The notes under the pieces: model-generated
Told to the model about the DNA's origin: nothing
What the model saw: only the letters and a program-made list of their open reading frames with translations
Databases searched by the model: none
Assembly (NCBI GenBank): GCA_944373095.1
Contig: CALWAK010000008.1
Coordinates: 1-32,306 of the forward strand
Reading direction: 5' to 3'
Source: an uncultured Bacilli bacterium
Lineage (GTDB): Bacteria; Bacillota_I; Bacilli_A; RF39; UBA660
DNA length: 32,306 nucleotides
Shown: piece by piece, positions 16,655 through 23,589 of the stretch
Layout of the letters: every line of letters begins with the position of its first letter
Numbering within the stretch: the stretch's first letter is position 1
Translations under genes and position numbers: made by a program

Positions 16655-17572
16655 TTTATCAGTATTTTTAAAATTAAATTTAACATATTTTTTTAGGTTA
16701 TTAATACCTATTTTAGATACTAAAGTACTAGCATATTTATCGACATCGGTACCTGCTCCTAGTGGAACTTGACTATTAAGTTCTGTACTCATCTTTTTCA
16801 TTTCTTTTAAAAATATATATCTACTTATAATAGATGAGGCTGCAACTGACATAACTTTATCTTCAGCTTTAGTCATAAATGTAACATTAGTTATTTTTTC
16901 TTTACAATTACTTATATGTTCATAAAACTTTTTAGGATATACAAATTGATCGATAACTATTTTTTTATATGGATAGTTATCTTTTTTTATTAACGAAGTT
17001 AATACTTTATTATGTAATATAGCTTTTATTTTATTCATATTCTTATCTTCTTCTTTTAAATTATTATAAGAAGTATTATCTAATATATAAGTAACATAGG
17101 GTATTTTTGCTATTATTTTAGGTGCTATATCAATTATTTTTTCATCGGTTATTTTTTTAGAATCTCTTACCCCTAAAGATTTTAAAAAAGTTATGTTTTC
17201 TTTAGATACAAAAGTAGCTGTTACAACAATTGGTCCAAAATAATCACCTGTACCAACTTCATCAGAACCAATAGTATCTGTATCGTAAAATACTTTAGTA
17301 TCTTCTTTTTTCTTTTCTTTTCCATCTATTGATATAATACGATTATTTAATATTCTTTCTTGTTCAATCCACATACTAGCTTCAATATCGGCAGATAATC
17401 CTTGAAACATTACTTTACCTGATTCATATAATGTAATGATTGTATCATAGTTAATAGCTTGAAATACAGCATATGGTGGGGTCTTTCTAGCTGGATATTT
17501 CATATAATAATTAATTAATTTTTCTTTTAAATTATCACTTATTTTAAATACAATATATTTATTATTATTCAT
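16643..17572 (-). CDS. rnhC: Ribonuclease HIII
   Basis: RNase HIII cleaves the RNA strand of RNA-DNA hybrids, removing R-loops and primer RNA. The N-terminal ~85 residues form the TBP-like domain that distinguishes HIII from HII (TPPYAVFQAINYDTIITLYESGKVMFQG). The catalytic domain holds GSDEVGTGDYFGPIVV with Asp104 and Glu105, LGVRDSKKI, VIDQF with Asp208, and the helix KAEDKVMSVAASSIISR with a likely fourth acidic residue near 237-238. 309 residues matches Bacillus RnhC. The minus-strand start has AGAGGT upstream and a good promoter further up. Confidence 0.95.
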   Translation of the reverse strand: MNNNKYIVFKISDNLKEKLINYYMKYPARKTPPYAVFQAINYDTIITLYESGKVMFQGLSADIEASMWIEQERILNNRIISIDGKEKKKEDTKVFYDTDTIGSDEVGTGDYFGPIVVTATFVSKENITFLKSLGVRDSKKITDEKIIDIAPKIIAKIPYVTYILDNTSYNNLKEEDKNMNKIKAILHNKVLTSLIKKDNYPYKKIVIDQFVYPKKFYEHISNCKEKITNVTFMTKAEDKVMSVAASSIISRYIFLKEMKKMSTELNSQVPLGAGTDVDKYASTLVSKIGINNLKKYVKFNFKNTDKLNS

Positions 17573-17598
17573 AGTTCGACCTCTTTTAAGTTATGCTC

Positions 17599-17627
17599 AT
17601 TCTAGCATATTTTACTTTATTTTTCAA
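17599..17627 (-). promoter_or_regulatory. Promoter of rnhC
   Basis: On the minus strand, -35 TTGAAA (17622-17627) and -10 TAGAAT (17599-17604) are separated by 17 bases. TGC directly precedes the -10, making it an extended -10 promoter. It lies 27 bases upstream of the rnhC ATG. Confidence 0.75.
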
Positions 17628-17664
17628 TCAAATTGATTTATACTAAACTAAAGGATGTGATATA

Positions 17665-18375
17665 GTGGTAAGCATAGTAGATGCTATTATTATAGTATTA
17701 TTACTATTTGGAGCTTTAGTAGGTTTTAAAAGGGGAGTTATTAAAAGTACTGTATCATTTTTTGGTACATTACTTGTAATAATATTAGCATTTAGTTTAA
17801 AAAATCCTCTATCAGAATTAATGTATACTTATTTACCATTTTTTAATTTTTCGGGAAAACTTGCTGGTATAAGTGTCTTTAATATTCTTATTTATGAAGG
17901 TATAGCATTTTTAATTATTTTTTCTATATTAGAAGTACTTTTAAAAGTAGTTATATTTGCTAGTGGTATATTAGAAAAAATATTAAGATTAACAATAGTA
18001 TTTGGTTTATTCTCTAAAATACTAGGTTTAATATTTGGTTTTATAGAATATTATTTAATCATCTTTGTTTTCTTATTTGTATTTTCTAATTTAAGTTTTT
18101 CAGCACCACTAATTAAAGAAAGTGATTTTGCTAATAAAATACTTATGGGTACACCATTTTTAGGGGATGTTATTAAAGATGAAGCAACTGCTGTTAAAGA
18201 AATATTAGAACTACAAAATAAGTATAAAGATGATAAAGAAGGATATAATAAAGAAGCATTTGAAATTTTAGTTAAATATGATATATTAAGTGAAGAAATG
18301 GCTGAGAAATTAATTAATAAGGATAAACTAAATATTGATGGTGCTATGGATATAATTAATAAATATAGAAAGTAG
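17665..18375 (+). CDS. CvpA family membrane protein
   Basis: 236 residues with four hydrophobic segments in the first ~155: VDAIIIVLLLFGALVGFKRGVI, TVSFFGTLLVIILAFSL, NILIYEGIAFLIIFSILEVLL and a fourth around 105-145. The opening aiDiiilvill..a..GfkrG.i.....l is the CvpA/colicin V production signature. A soluble acidic C-terminal tail of about 80 residues follows. The family has been linked to colicin V production in E. coli and more broadly to envelope maintenance; the biochemical role is unknown. It starts with GTG at 17665 after AAAGGA (17650-17655). trxA follows six bases after its stop codon. Confidence 0.85.
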   Translation: MVSIVDAIIIVLLLFGALVGFKRGVIKSTVSFFGTLLVIILAFSLKNPLSELMYTYLPFFNFSGKLAGISVFNILIYEGIAFLIIFSILEVLLKVVIFASGILEKILRLTIVFGLFSKILGLIFGFIEYYLIIFVFLFVFSNLSFSAPLIKESDFANKILMGTPFLGDVIKDEATAVKEILELQNKYKDDKEGYNKEAFEILVKYDILSEEMAEKLINKDKLNIDGAMDIINKYRK

Positions 18376-18381
18376 GTAAAT

Positions 18382-18666
18382 ATGATTAAACATTTAGAAA
18401 ATGAAGATTTTAATAGTGAGTTAAAGGGTAAGAAAGTATTAGTAGATTTTTATGCTGATTGGTGTGGTCCATGTAAAATGATGGGAAAAGTTTTAGAAGA
18501 TGTTAACTTTGATATTTTAAAAGTTAATGTTGATATTCATAGTGATATTGCAAGGAAATTTGGTGTTATGTCTATCCCAACATTAATATTATTTGATGAT
18601 ACTAAACCAGTAAAGAAAAATATTGGCTTTATGACTAAAGATGATTTAGAAGATTTTTTGAAATAA
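18382..18666 (+). CDS. trxA: Thioredoxin
   Basis: A cytoplasmic dithiol oxidoreductase of 94 residues, slightly short of the usual 105. It has the redox motif WCGPC (27-31) preceded by VLVDFYAD, and the cis-proline loop VMSIPTLILF. The N-terminal helix is shortened. It is preceded by AGGTAAAT and transcribed with the cvpA-like gene. A terminator overlaps the stop codon. Confidence 0.93.
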   Translation: MIKHLENEDFNSELKGKKVLVDFYADWCGPCKMMGKVLEDVNFDILKVNVDIHSDIARKFGVMSIPTLILFDDTKPVKKNIGFMTKDDLEDFLK

Positions 18667-18686
18667 GACTTTTTAGTCTTTTTTTT
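18665..18686 (+). terminator. Terminator of trxA
   Basis: AAGACT (18665-18670) pairs with AGTCTT (18675-18680) and is followed by six further T. Confidence 0.82.
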
Positions 18687-18696
18687 ATGTTATAAT
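18687..18696 (+). promoter_or_regulatory. Extended -10 promoter of U32 gene
   Basis: ATGTTATAAT directly follows the trxA terminator, with TATAAT at 18691-18696 and TG at 18688-18689. No -35 match is evident. Confidence 0.65.
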
Positions 18697-18718
18697 CTCT
18701 AATAAGAAAGGAGTACTT

Positions 18719-20824
18719 ATGAAAAAAATAGAATTGTTATGTCCAGCAGGGTCAATGGAAGCTTTAAAGCTAGCTGTTATGGCTGGATGTGATGCGGTAT
18801 ATTTAGGTGGTAAAAGTTTTGGTGCACGAGCATTTTTAACAAATTTTACGAATGAAGAAATAGTTGAGGCTATAAAATATTGTCATTTATATGGAGTAAA
18901 AGTATATATTACTTGTAATACTTTAATATTTGAAGATGAAGTAGAGGACTTTTTAAATTATGTAAGATTTTTACATCAAAATAATGTTGATGCTATATTA
19001 CTTCAAGATATCGGTATGTTAGACTTACTTCGTAAAAAGTTTCCTAACTTAGAAATTCATTCGTCTACCCAAATGCATATCCATAATTTAGATGGTGTAA
19101 AATTAATGGAGAGCCTTGGTGTTAAAAGAGTAGTATTAGCTAGAGAAACAAGTTTAGATACTATAAAATATATAAAAGAAAATACTAATCTTGATTTAGA
19201 AGTATTTGGCCATGGTTCTTTATGTATGTCTTATTCAGGAGAATGCTTAATGTCTTTTTTCTTAGGCGGTAGAAGTGGCAATAGGGGTGAATGTGCTGGT
19301 TCTTGCAGACTTAATTACGACGTTATAAGTAATAATAAAGTATTAAATCCTACTGATAAATATCCATTATCATGTAAGGATTTATGTAGTATATATGATA
19401 TAGATAAACTAATTGATGCAGGTATATCTTCTCTAAAAATAGAAGGTAGAATGAAATCACCTTATTATGTATATATAGTTACTAAATTATATAGAGATAC
19501 TATAGATAATTATTATAGAACTGGTAAAGTAGTTGTAAATGAAAAATTACTTAATGATTTAAAGAAATTATTTAATAGAGAATATACTAGGGGTTACTTA
19601 TTTAATAGTACGGATATAATTAATCCTAAAAGACCTAATAATACTGGGGTATTAATAGGTAAAGTTATTAATGCATTTAAAAATAATATAATTATAAAAT
19701 TAGTAGATGATATTCATATAGGTGATGGCCTAAGAATAGTAGGTAGTAAAGATGTTGGGGTTATAGTTAATGATTTTTATAAAGATAAAAAACTAGTAAA
19801 AGAAGCTAAAAAAGATGAATTAATAACTATAAAAGTAAAAGATAATGTAGATATAAATTCTAATGTATATTTAACTAGTTCTAAATATATTAATAATTCT
19901 ATTGGTGAATATATAAATAAATATCCTAGAAAAGTTAAAATAGATATGATATTTAATGCATTTATAAATAATAATATATCTTTAGAAGTTAGTGATGGTA
20001 TAAATAATGTTAAAGTATTAGGTAATGTAGTTGATAAAGCTAATAATATTAGTACTACTAAAGAAGATATATTATTAAAACTAAAAAAGATAGGTAATAC
20101 TGTTTATGAAATAAATAATATAAAAGTAAATATAGATAATAATATATTTATTCCTTTAAAAGAAATTAATGAATTAAGACGAAATGTTTTAAATAAGTTA
20201 GATACTTTAAGAATAGGTAAAAATAATTTTAAAGAAGAAGAATATTATATTGATTTAAAAGATTATCCAGTTAATAATGAAAAAACTTGTTTATTATTAA
20301 ATAATAATAAAGTAAGTAATGAATATGATAAAACTTATATCTTAAATAAGAATTATTACTTACCTGTTATGAATAAATATAATAGTATACCCAATGGTTC
20401 ATTAGTTAGTGAATTAGGAGCATTAAATATTAATACTAATGTAGATACTGATTATACATTTAATGTATGTAATTCTTATGCAGTAGCTTTTTTACATAGC
20501 CTAGGAGTTAATAAAGTTACTTTATCTTTAGAATTAGATTATGAAAAAATTAAATATTTAATTAGTAATTATCATAATAGATATCATAAACATCCTAATA
20601 TCGAAGTAATAAAGTACTATAATCCTATTTTAATGATAACTAAATTTAACTTTAAGAATTATTATAATAAAGATAATTTATTCTTAAAAGATAGATATAA
20701 TAAGTATTATAAAATATTAAGACTAGATAACATTAGCTTAATTATAAGTAATAAAGTTATTAATAATATTTATAATTACTATACAATAGGAGTTAATTCA
20801 GTTAGAGATAATATAATTTTATAA
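18719..20824 (+). CDS. Peptidase U32 family protein, RlhA/TrhP-like
   Basis: A 701-residue U32 family protein. The N-terminal barrel carries ELLCPAGSMEALKLAVMAGCDAVYLGG, IHSSTQMHIHN and EVFGHGSLCMSYSGECLMS. The cysteine set continues with GNRGECAGSCR, the likely Fe-S ligands of this family, and SLKIEGRMKSPYYV. Although called peptidases, several members are RNA hydroxylases: RlhA (23S rRNA C2501) and TrhP (tRNA U34, from prephenate). The length with a long C-terminal half fits the RlhA/DUF3656 architecture better than the shorter TrhP. The C-terminal ~350 residues are Asn/Lys-rich and divergent. Single-gene transcript with GAAAGGAG before ATG. Confidence 0.85.
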   Translation: MKKIELLCPAGSMEALKLAVMAGCDAVYLGGKSFGARAFLTNFTNEEIVEAIKYCHLYGVKVYITCNTLIFEDEVEDFLNYVRFLHQNNVDAILLQDIGMLDLLRKKFPNLEIHSSTQMHIHNLDGVKLMESLGVKRVVLARETSLDTIKYIKENTNLDLEVFGHGSLCMSYSGECLMSFFLGGRSGNRGECAGSCRLNYDVISNNKVLNPTDKYPLSCKDLCSIYDIDKLIDAGISSLKIEGRMKSPYYVYIVTKLYRDTIDNYYRTGKVVVNEKLLNDLKKLFNREYTRGYLFNSTDIINPKRPNNTGVLIGKVINAFKNNIIIKLVDDIHIGDGLRIVGSKDVGVIVNDFYKDKKLVKEAKKDELITIKVKDNVDINSNVYLTSSKYINNSIGEYINKYPRKVKIDMIFNAFINNNISLEVSDGINNVKVLGNVVDKANNISTTKEDILLKLKKIGNTVYEINNIKVNIDNNIFIPLKEINELRRNVLNKLDTLRIGKNNFKEEEYYIDLKDYPVNNEKTCLLLNNNKVSNEYDKTYILNKNYYLPVMNKYNSIPNGSLVSELGALNINTNVDTDYTFNVCNSYAVAFLHSLGVNKVTLSLELDYEKIKYLISNYHNRYHKHPNIEVIKYYNPILMITKFNFKNYYNKDNLFLKDRYNKYYKILRLDNISLIISNKVINNIYNYYTIGVNSVRDNIIL

Positions 20825-20853
20825 ATACTAAGATAAAACACTTAGTATTTTTT
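20823..20853 (+). terminator. Terminator of U32 gene
   Basis: A 10-bp stem AAATACTAAG (20823-20832) / CTTAGTATTT (20841-20850) runs into a T-run and overlaps the stop codon. Confidence 0.85.
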
Positions 20854-20900
20854 ATGTAAATAATAATACTTTTACTCATAAAATATATTGGGGGAATTTT

Positions 20901-21899
20901 ATGGGTTGTTTAGAAAGAAATACTAACTTTTGCTGTGCTCCTTGTATGCGTTTATATCCAGTAACAGGTCCGACCGGCCCAGCAGGAAATGATGGATTAC
21001 CTGGGGATATTGGGCCAACCGGTCCAACTGGTCCACAAGGAATACCTGGTGAACAAGGTATTCCAGGAGTAACTGGTCCAACTGGTCCAAGTGGTGCAAC
21101 CGGACCAACCGGACCAACAGGCCCAACCGGTACACAGGGATTAATTGGCCCTACTGGAGCAACCGGACCCACTGGTCCAGCTGGGAGCATTGCAGCAAAC
21201 CCATATAATTTGTACGTTTTATCTAGTGCCGCTCTTGGTGGTGATGGTAGTCAGGAAAATCCTTTTCAAACCATTAGTGAAGCCTTAGCAGTGGCTAAAC
21301 CTAATAGTACTATAAATGTACTTCTTGGAACTTATCCAATTAGTAATCAACTTAATTTAAATATTCCAGGACTAACCTTAAAAGGGTATCGAGGCAGTAA
21401 TATATTATTAGAAAATTCAATTGTTCCTTTTTTAGTTAGTGCTGATAATGTAACTATTAAAGGGTTTAATATGACAAGTAATAATCCTTATCCTGTAGAA
21501 TTTATTCAAGTTGCAGGAAATAATGATCAAATTTTAGATAATGAAATATATGGTCCAGAACAAGCTGGTGATTCTTCAACTTGGGTAGTTAATAGGGGAT
21601 TTGTTACACAATTAGGAGCAACTAACTTATTAGTCCGTAATAATATATTTTATAATTTGCGTCAACCAGCTTATTTAAATCCTAATTCAACCGGAATTAT
21701 AATGAATAATGTATGTTTTAATACAAGAGGATATGTAGTAGATAATGCTGTATTTCAATTTTCTGGTAATTCTTGGGGAATACCAGAAAATGCTGTAGAT
21801 ATAGCTTTGTTATCCAGTACTAAAACTGGTGCACCATATGATCCAACCAGTGCTTTATCAGCAAGCAATAGTAGTGCAACGATTAGTGACCAACGCTAA
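20901..21899 (+). CDS. Collagen-like GPT-repeat protein with beta-helix C-terminus
   Basis: The 332-residue protein has a short Cys-rich N-terminus (Cys3, 11, 12, 15). Twenty-four uninterrupted Gly-X-Y triplets, mostly GPT (residues 23-94), follow. The C-terminal ~230-residue domain has the pectate-lyase-like/DUF1565 pattern ([57 protein letters not shown]). Collagen stretches make trimeric stalks; GPT-rich ones are known from exosporium BclA-type proteins, where Thr is glycosylated. No Sec signal, TM or sortase motif is visible, so its route to the surface is unclear. Codon use is unlike the neighbours (ACC, GGA and CCA frequent). GGGGG precedes ATG. A membrane glycosyltransferase follows. 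Confidence 0.88.
   Translation: MGCLERNTNFCCAPCMRLYPVTGPTGPAGNDGLPGDIGPTGPTGPQGIPGEQGIPGVTGPTGPSGATGPTGPTGPTGTQGLIGPTGATGPTGPAGSIAANPYNLYVLSSAALGGDGSQENPFQTISEALAVAKPNSTINVLLGTYPISNQLNLNIPGLTLKGYRGSNILLENSIVPFLVSADNVTIKGFNMTSNNPYPVEFIQVAGNNDQILDNEIYGPEQAGDSSTWVVNRGFVTQLGATNLLVRNNIFYNLRQPAYLNPNSTGIIMNNVCFNTRGYVVDNAVFQFSGNSWGIPENAVDIALLSSTKTGAPYDPTSALSASNSSATISDQR
20967..21182 (+). repeat. Collagen triplet repeat DNA
   Basis: This segment encodes the 24 Gly-X-Y triplets and consists of degenerate nonamer units related to GGTCCAACT and GGACCAACC. It is much richer in G+C than the flanks. Such tracts are prone to slippage and length change. Confidence 0.85.
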
Positions 21900-21906
21900 T
21901 ATAACC

Positions 21907-21924
21907 TTTACAAAAATTTGTAAA
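21907..21924. repeat. 8-bp inverted repeat before glycosyltransferase
   Basis: TTTACAAA (21907-21914) and TTTGTAAA (21917-21924) form a perfect dyad with a 2-base spacer. It begins 8 bases after the collagen-like gene and 11 bases before a TATAAT (21935-21940). It could be a weak terminator or an operator over the glycosyltransferase promoter. Confidence 0.5.
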
Positions 21925-21964
21925 AAGGGTACAATATAATTGTGAATTAGTAAGGATGTTTGTA

Positions 21965-23200
21965 ATGATACAATTTATTTATTATGTGTTTTTTGGTTTA
22001 ACATTATTTTATGGTTTATATTATTCAATTACTGGTATTTATGGCTTTATAAGGCCTAAAAAATTTCGAATTATTCCCCATGATCCAAAGAAAAAGTTTG
22101 CTATTATAGTAGCAGCACGTAATGAAGAACAAGTAATTGGTAATTTAGTTACTTCATTATTAGAATGTAATTATCCTAAAAATCTTTATGATGTTTATGT
22201 CGCTGTAAATAACACTACAGATAATACAGCTAAAGTAGCACGTGATGCTGGTGGAATTGTAATTGATGTTAAGAAGAAAGTAAAATCTAAAGGTGAAGTT
22301 TTAAGATATGTTTTTGATATTTTAAAAAAAGATAAATCAATTGATGCTTATATAATTTTTGATGCTGATAATATAGTTCATCCTGATTTTTTAAGAAGAA
22401 TGAATGATGCCTTATGTTGTGGGTATCGTGTTGCTCAAGGATTTCGTGATAGCAAAAATATTTCTGATAACTGGATAAGTGGTTCTTATTCGTTGTATTA
22501 TTATATGCAAAACTTTTTCTTTAATCGTGCTCGTATGGCAATGTCTCAATCAGCCTCAATAAATGGAACAGGTTTTATGGTAAAAAAAGAGATTATTGAC
22601 GAATATGGTTTTGATACTCATACTTTAACTGAAGATATTGAGTTTACCGCTTTATGTGCTCTAAGAGATGAACGAATCGCATTTGTTGAATCAGCAGTTA
22701 CTTATGATGAACAACCAGTTGATTTTGTTGCTAGTTGGAAACAAAGAAAAAGATGGAGTGTTGGTTGCTTACAATGCTTAAAATTATATTGGAAAGATTT
22801 ACTTGGTCATTTTTTAAAAACTGGTAATCAACCATCATTTGATATGTTTATGAATTTTGTTGCTCCAGTTGTCCAAGTAATATGTTTATTAGAATTTATT
22901 GCCTTAATATTCTTTAGAGTATTTAATATTCGTTTATATGATTTATTTTCAGCGTTATTTTCATCTGGAGCATTCTTCTTTATATTAACTTATATAGGTG
23001 GAATATTTGTTAGTGTATTTGTTTTAAAATATAATAAAAGAAAAGCTAAAAATGTATTAAGTGCTATCGCATTATTTGCTTTATTTATATTAACTTGGAT
23101 CCCTATTAATGTGGTATGTTTATTTAAAAAAGATATGGTATGGGAGGAAATTAAGCATAATAGAGGTATTAAAACTTCAGAGCTTAAATTTAATAAATAA
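21965..23200 (+). CDS. Membrane GT2-family glycosyltransferase
   Basis: A processive-type glycosyltransferase. Residue numbers here count from an upstream in-frame ATG at 21956. TM1 is at about 6-32, then the GT-A domain: FAIIVAARNEEQVIGNL, the UDP/metal motif DAD (136-138) in IIFDADNIVHPDF, NGTGFMV, TED (225-227) and QxxRW (263-267, QRKRW). Three or more C-terminal TMs follow. The DxD, TED and QxxRW set is that of cellulose-, hyaluronan- and poly-GlcNAc-synthase-like enzymes that extrude a polysaccharide. The ATG at 21965 lies eight bases after AAGGA; the one at 21956 overlaps that site. Substrate unknown. Being next to the collagen-like gene, it could modify the surface (inference). Confidence 0.9.
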   Translation: MIQFIYYVFFGLTLFYGLYYSITGIYGFIRPKKFRIIPHDPKKKFAIIVAARNEEQVIGNLVTSLLECNYPKNLYDVYVAVNNTTDNTAKVARDAGGIVIDVKKKVKSKGEVLRYVFDILKKDKSIDAYIIFDADNIVHPDFLRRMNDALCCGYRVAQGFRDSKNISDNWISGSYSLYYYMQNFFFNRARMAMSQSASINGTGFMVKKEIIDEYGFDTHTLTEDIEFTALCALRDERIAFVESAVTYDEQPVDFVASWKQRKRWSVGCLQCLKLYWKDLLGHFLKTGNQPSFDMFMNFVAPVVQVICLLEFIALIFFRVFNIRLYDLFSALFSSGAFFFILTYIGGIFVSVFVLKYNKRKAKNVLSAIALFALFILTWIPINVVCLFKKDMVWEEIKHNRGIKTSELKFNK

Positions 23201-23421
23201 TGTTAAAAAATGTTAATAATATCTTAATTAATGAAGATGATATAAAAACATTAAAAAGATACAATATAGATATAAATAAATGTCATAATATTAGAGAAGT
23301 TCAATTATTAATAGAAAGAATAATAGATAATACTGACTTATTAGATGAAGAAATAGACTTATTAGATAATACAAGTAGTAATTTACAAGAAATACATTAT
23401 TATAAAGATACAAATAAGTAA
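23200..23421 (+). CDS. Unrecognised 73-residue protein
   Basis: Not recognised. The start overlaps the glycosyltransferase stop (TAATG), so it is translationally coupled. The sequence is acidic and helical, with a heptad-like Leu/Ile pattern (VQLLIERIIDNTDLLDEEIDLLDN), suggesting a short coiled coil. No signal or TM is seen. A terminator overlaps its stop codon. It may be an accessory subunit of the transferase (inference from coupling). Confidence 0.65.
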   Translation: MLKNVNNILINEDDIKTLKRYNIDINKCHNIREVQLLIERIIDNTDLLDEEIDLLDNTSSNLQEIHYYKDTNK

Positions 23422-23447
23422 ATCTAAGAAATTAGGTTTCTTTTTTT
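23420..23447 (+). terminator. Terminator of glycosyltransferase operon
   Basis: AAATCTAA (23420-23427) pairs with TTAGGTTT (23432-23439) with one G-T pair, then C and seven T. Confidence 0.75.
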
Positions 23448-23526
23448 GTAAATTAAAACTTTCTCAAAATGTAAAATAAAAATTGCTTTTTTTGTAAAGT
23501 TAATATATTTTTAAATATGTAAATAC

Positions 23527-23551
23527 CTCTAAAATAGATAATATTTTAGAG
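23527..23551. promoter_or_regulatory. 10-bp inverted repeat at ABC promoter, candidate operator
   Basis: CTCTAAAATA (23527-23536) and TATTTTAGAG (23542-23551) form a perfect dyad with spacer GATAA, ending 10 bases before TATAAT (23562-23567). It covers the -35 zone of the ABC transporter promoter. A regulator site is plausible. The T-rich flank (TATTTTATTG) also allows a weak terminator. Confidence 0.5.
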
Positions 23552-23589
23552 TATTTTATTGTATAATTAATGAGTAGATAGGAGAAGTT

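Noticed and set aside
20877-20884. CATAAAAT as a sporulation sigma-E-type -10 box for the collagen-like gene
   Set aside because: A single loose match in very AT-rich DNA without a convincing -35 or any sporulation gene nearby.
20876-21190. Minus-strand Gly/Pro/Val-rich reading frame over the collagen repeat
   Set aside because: It is the antisense image of the GPT repeat DNA; no ribosome binding site or promoter, and the plus-strand protein is clearly real.
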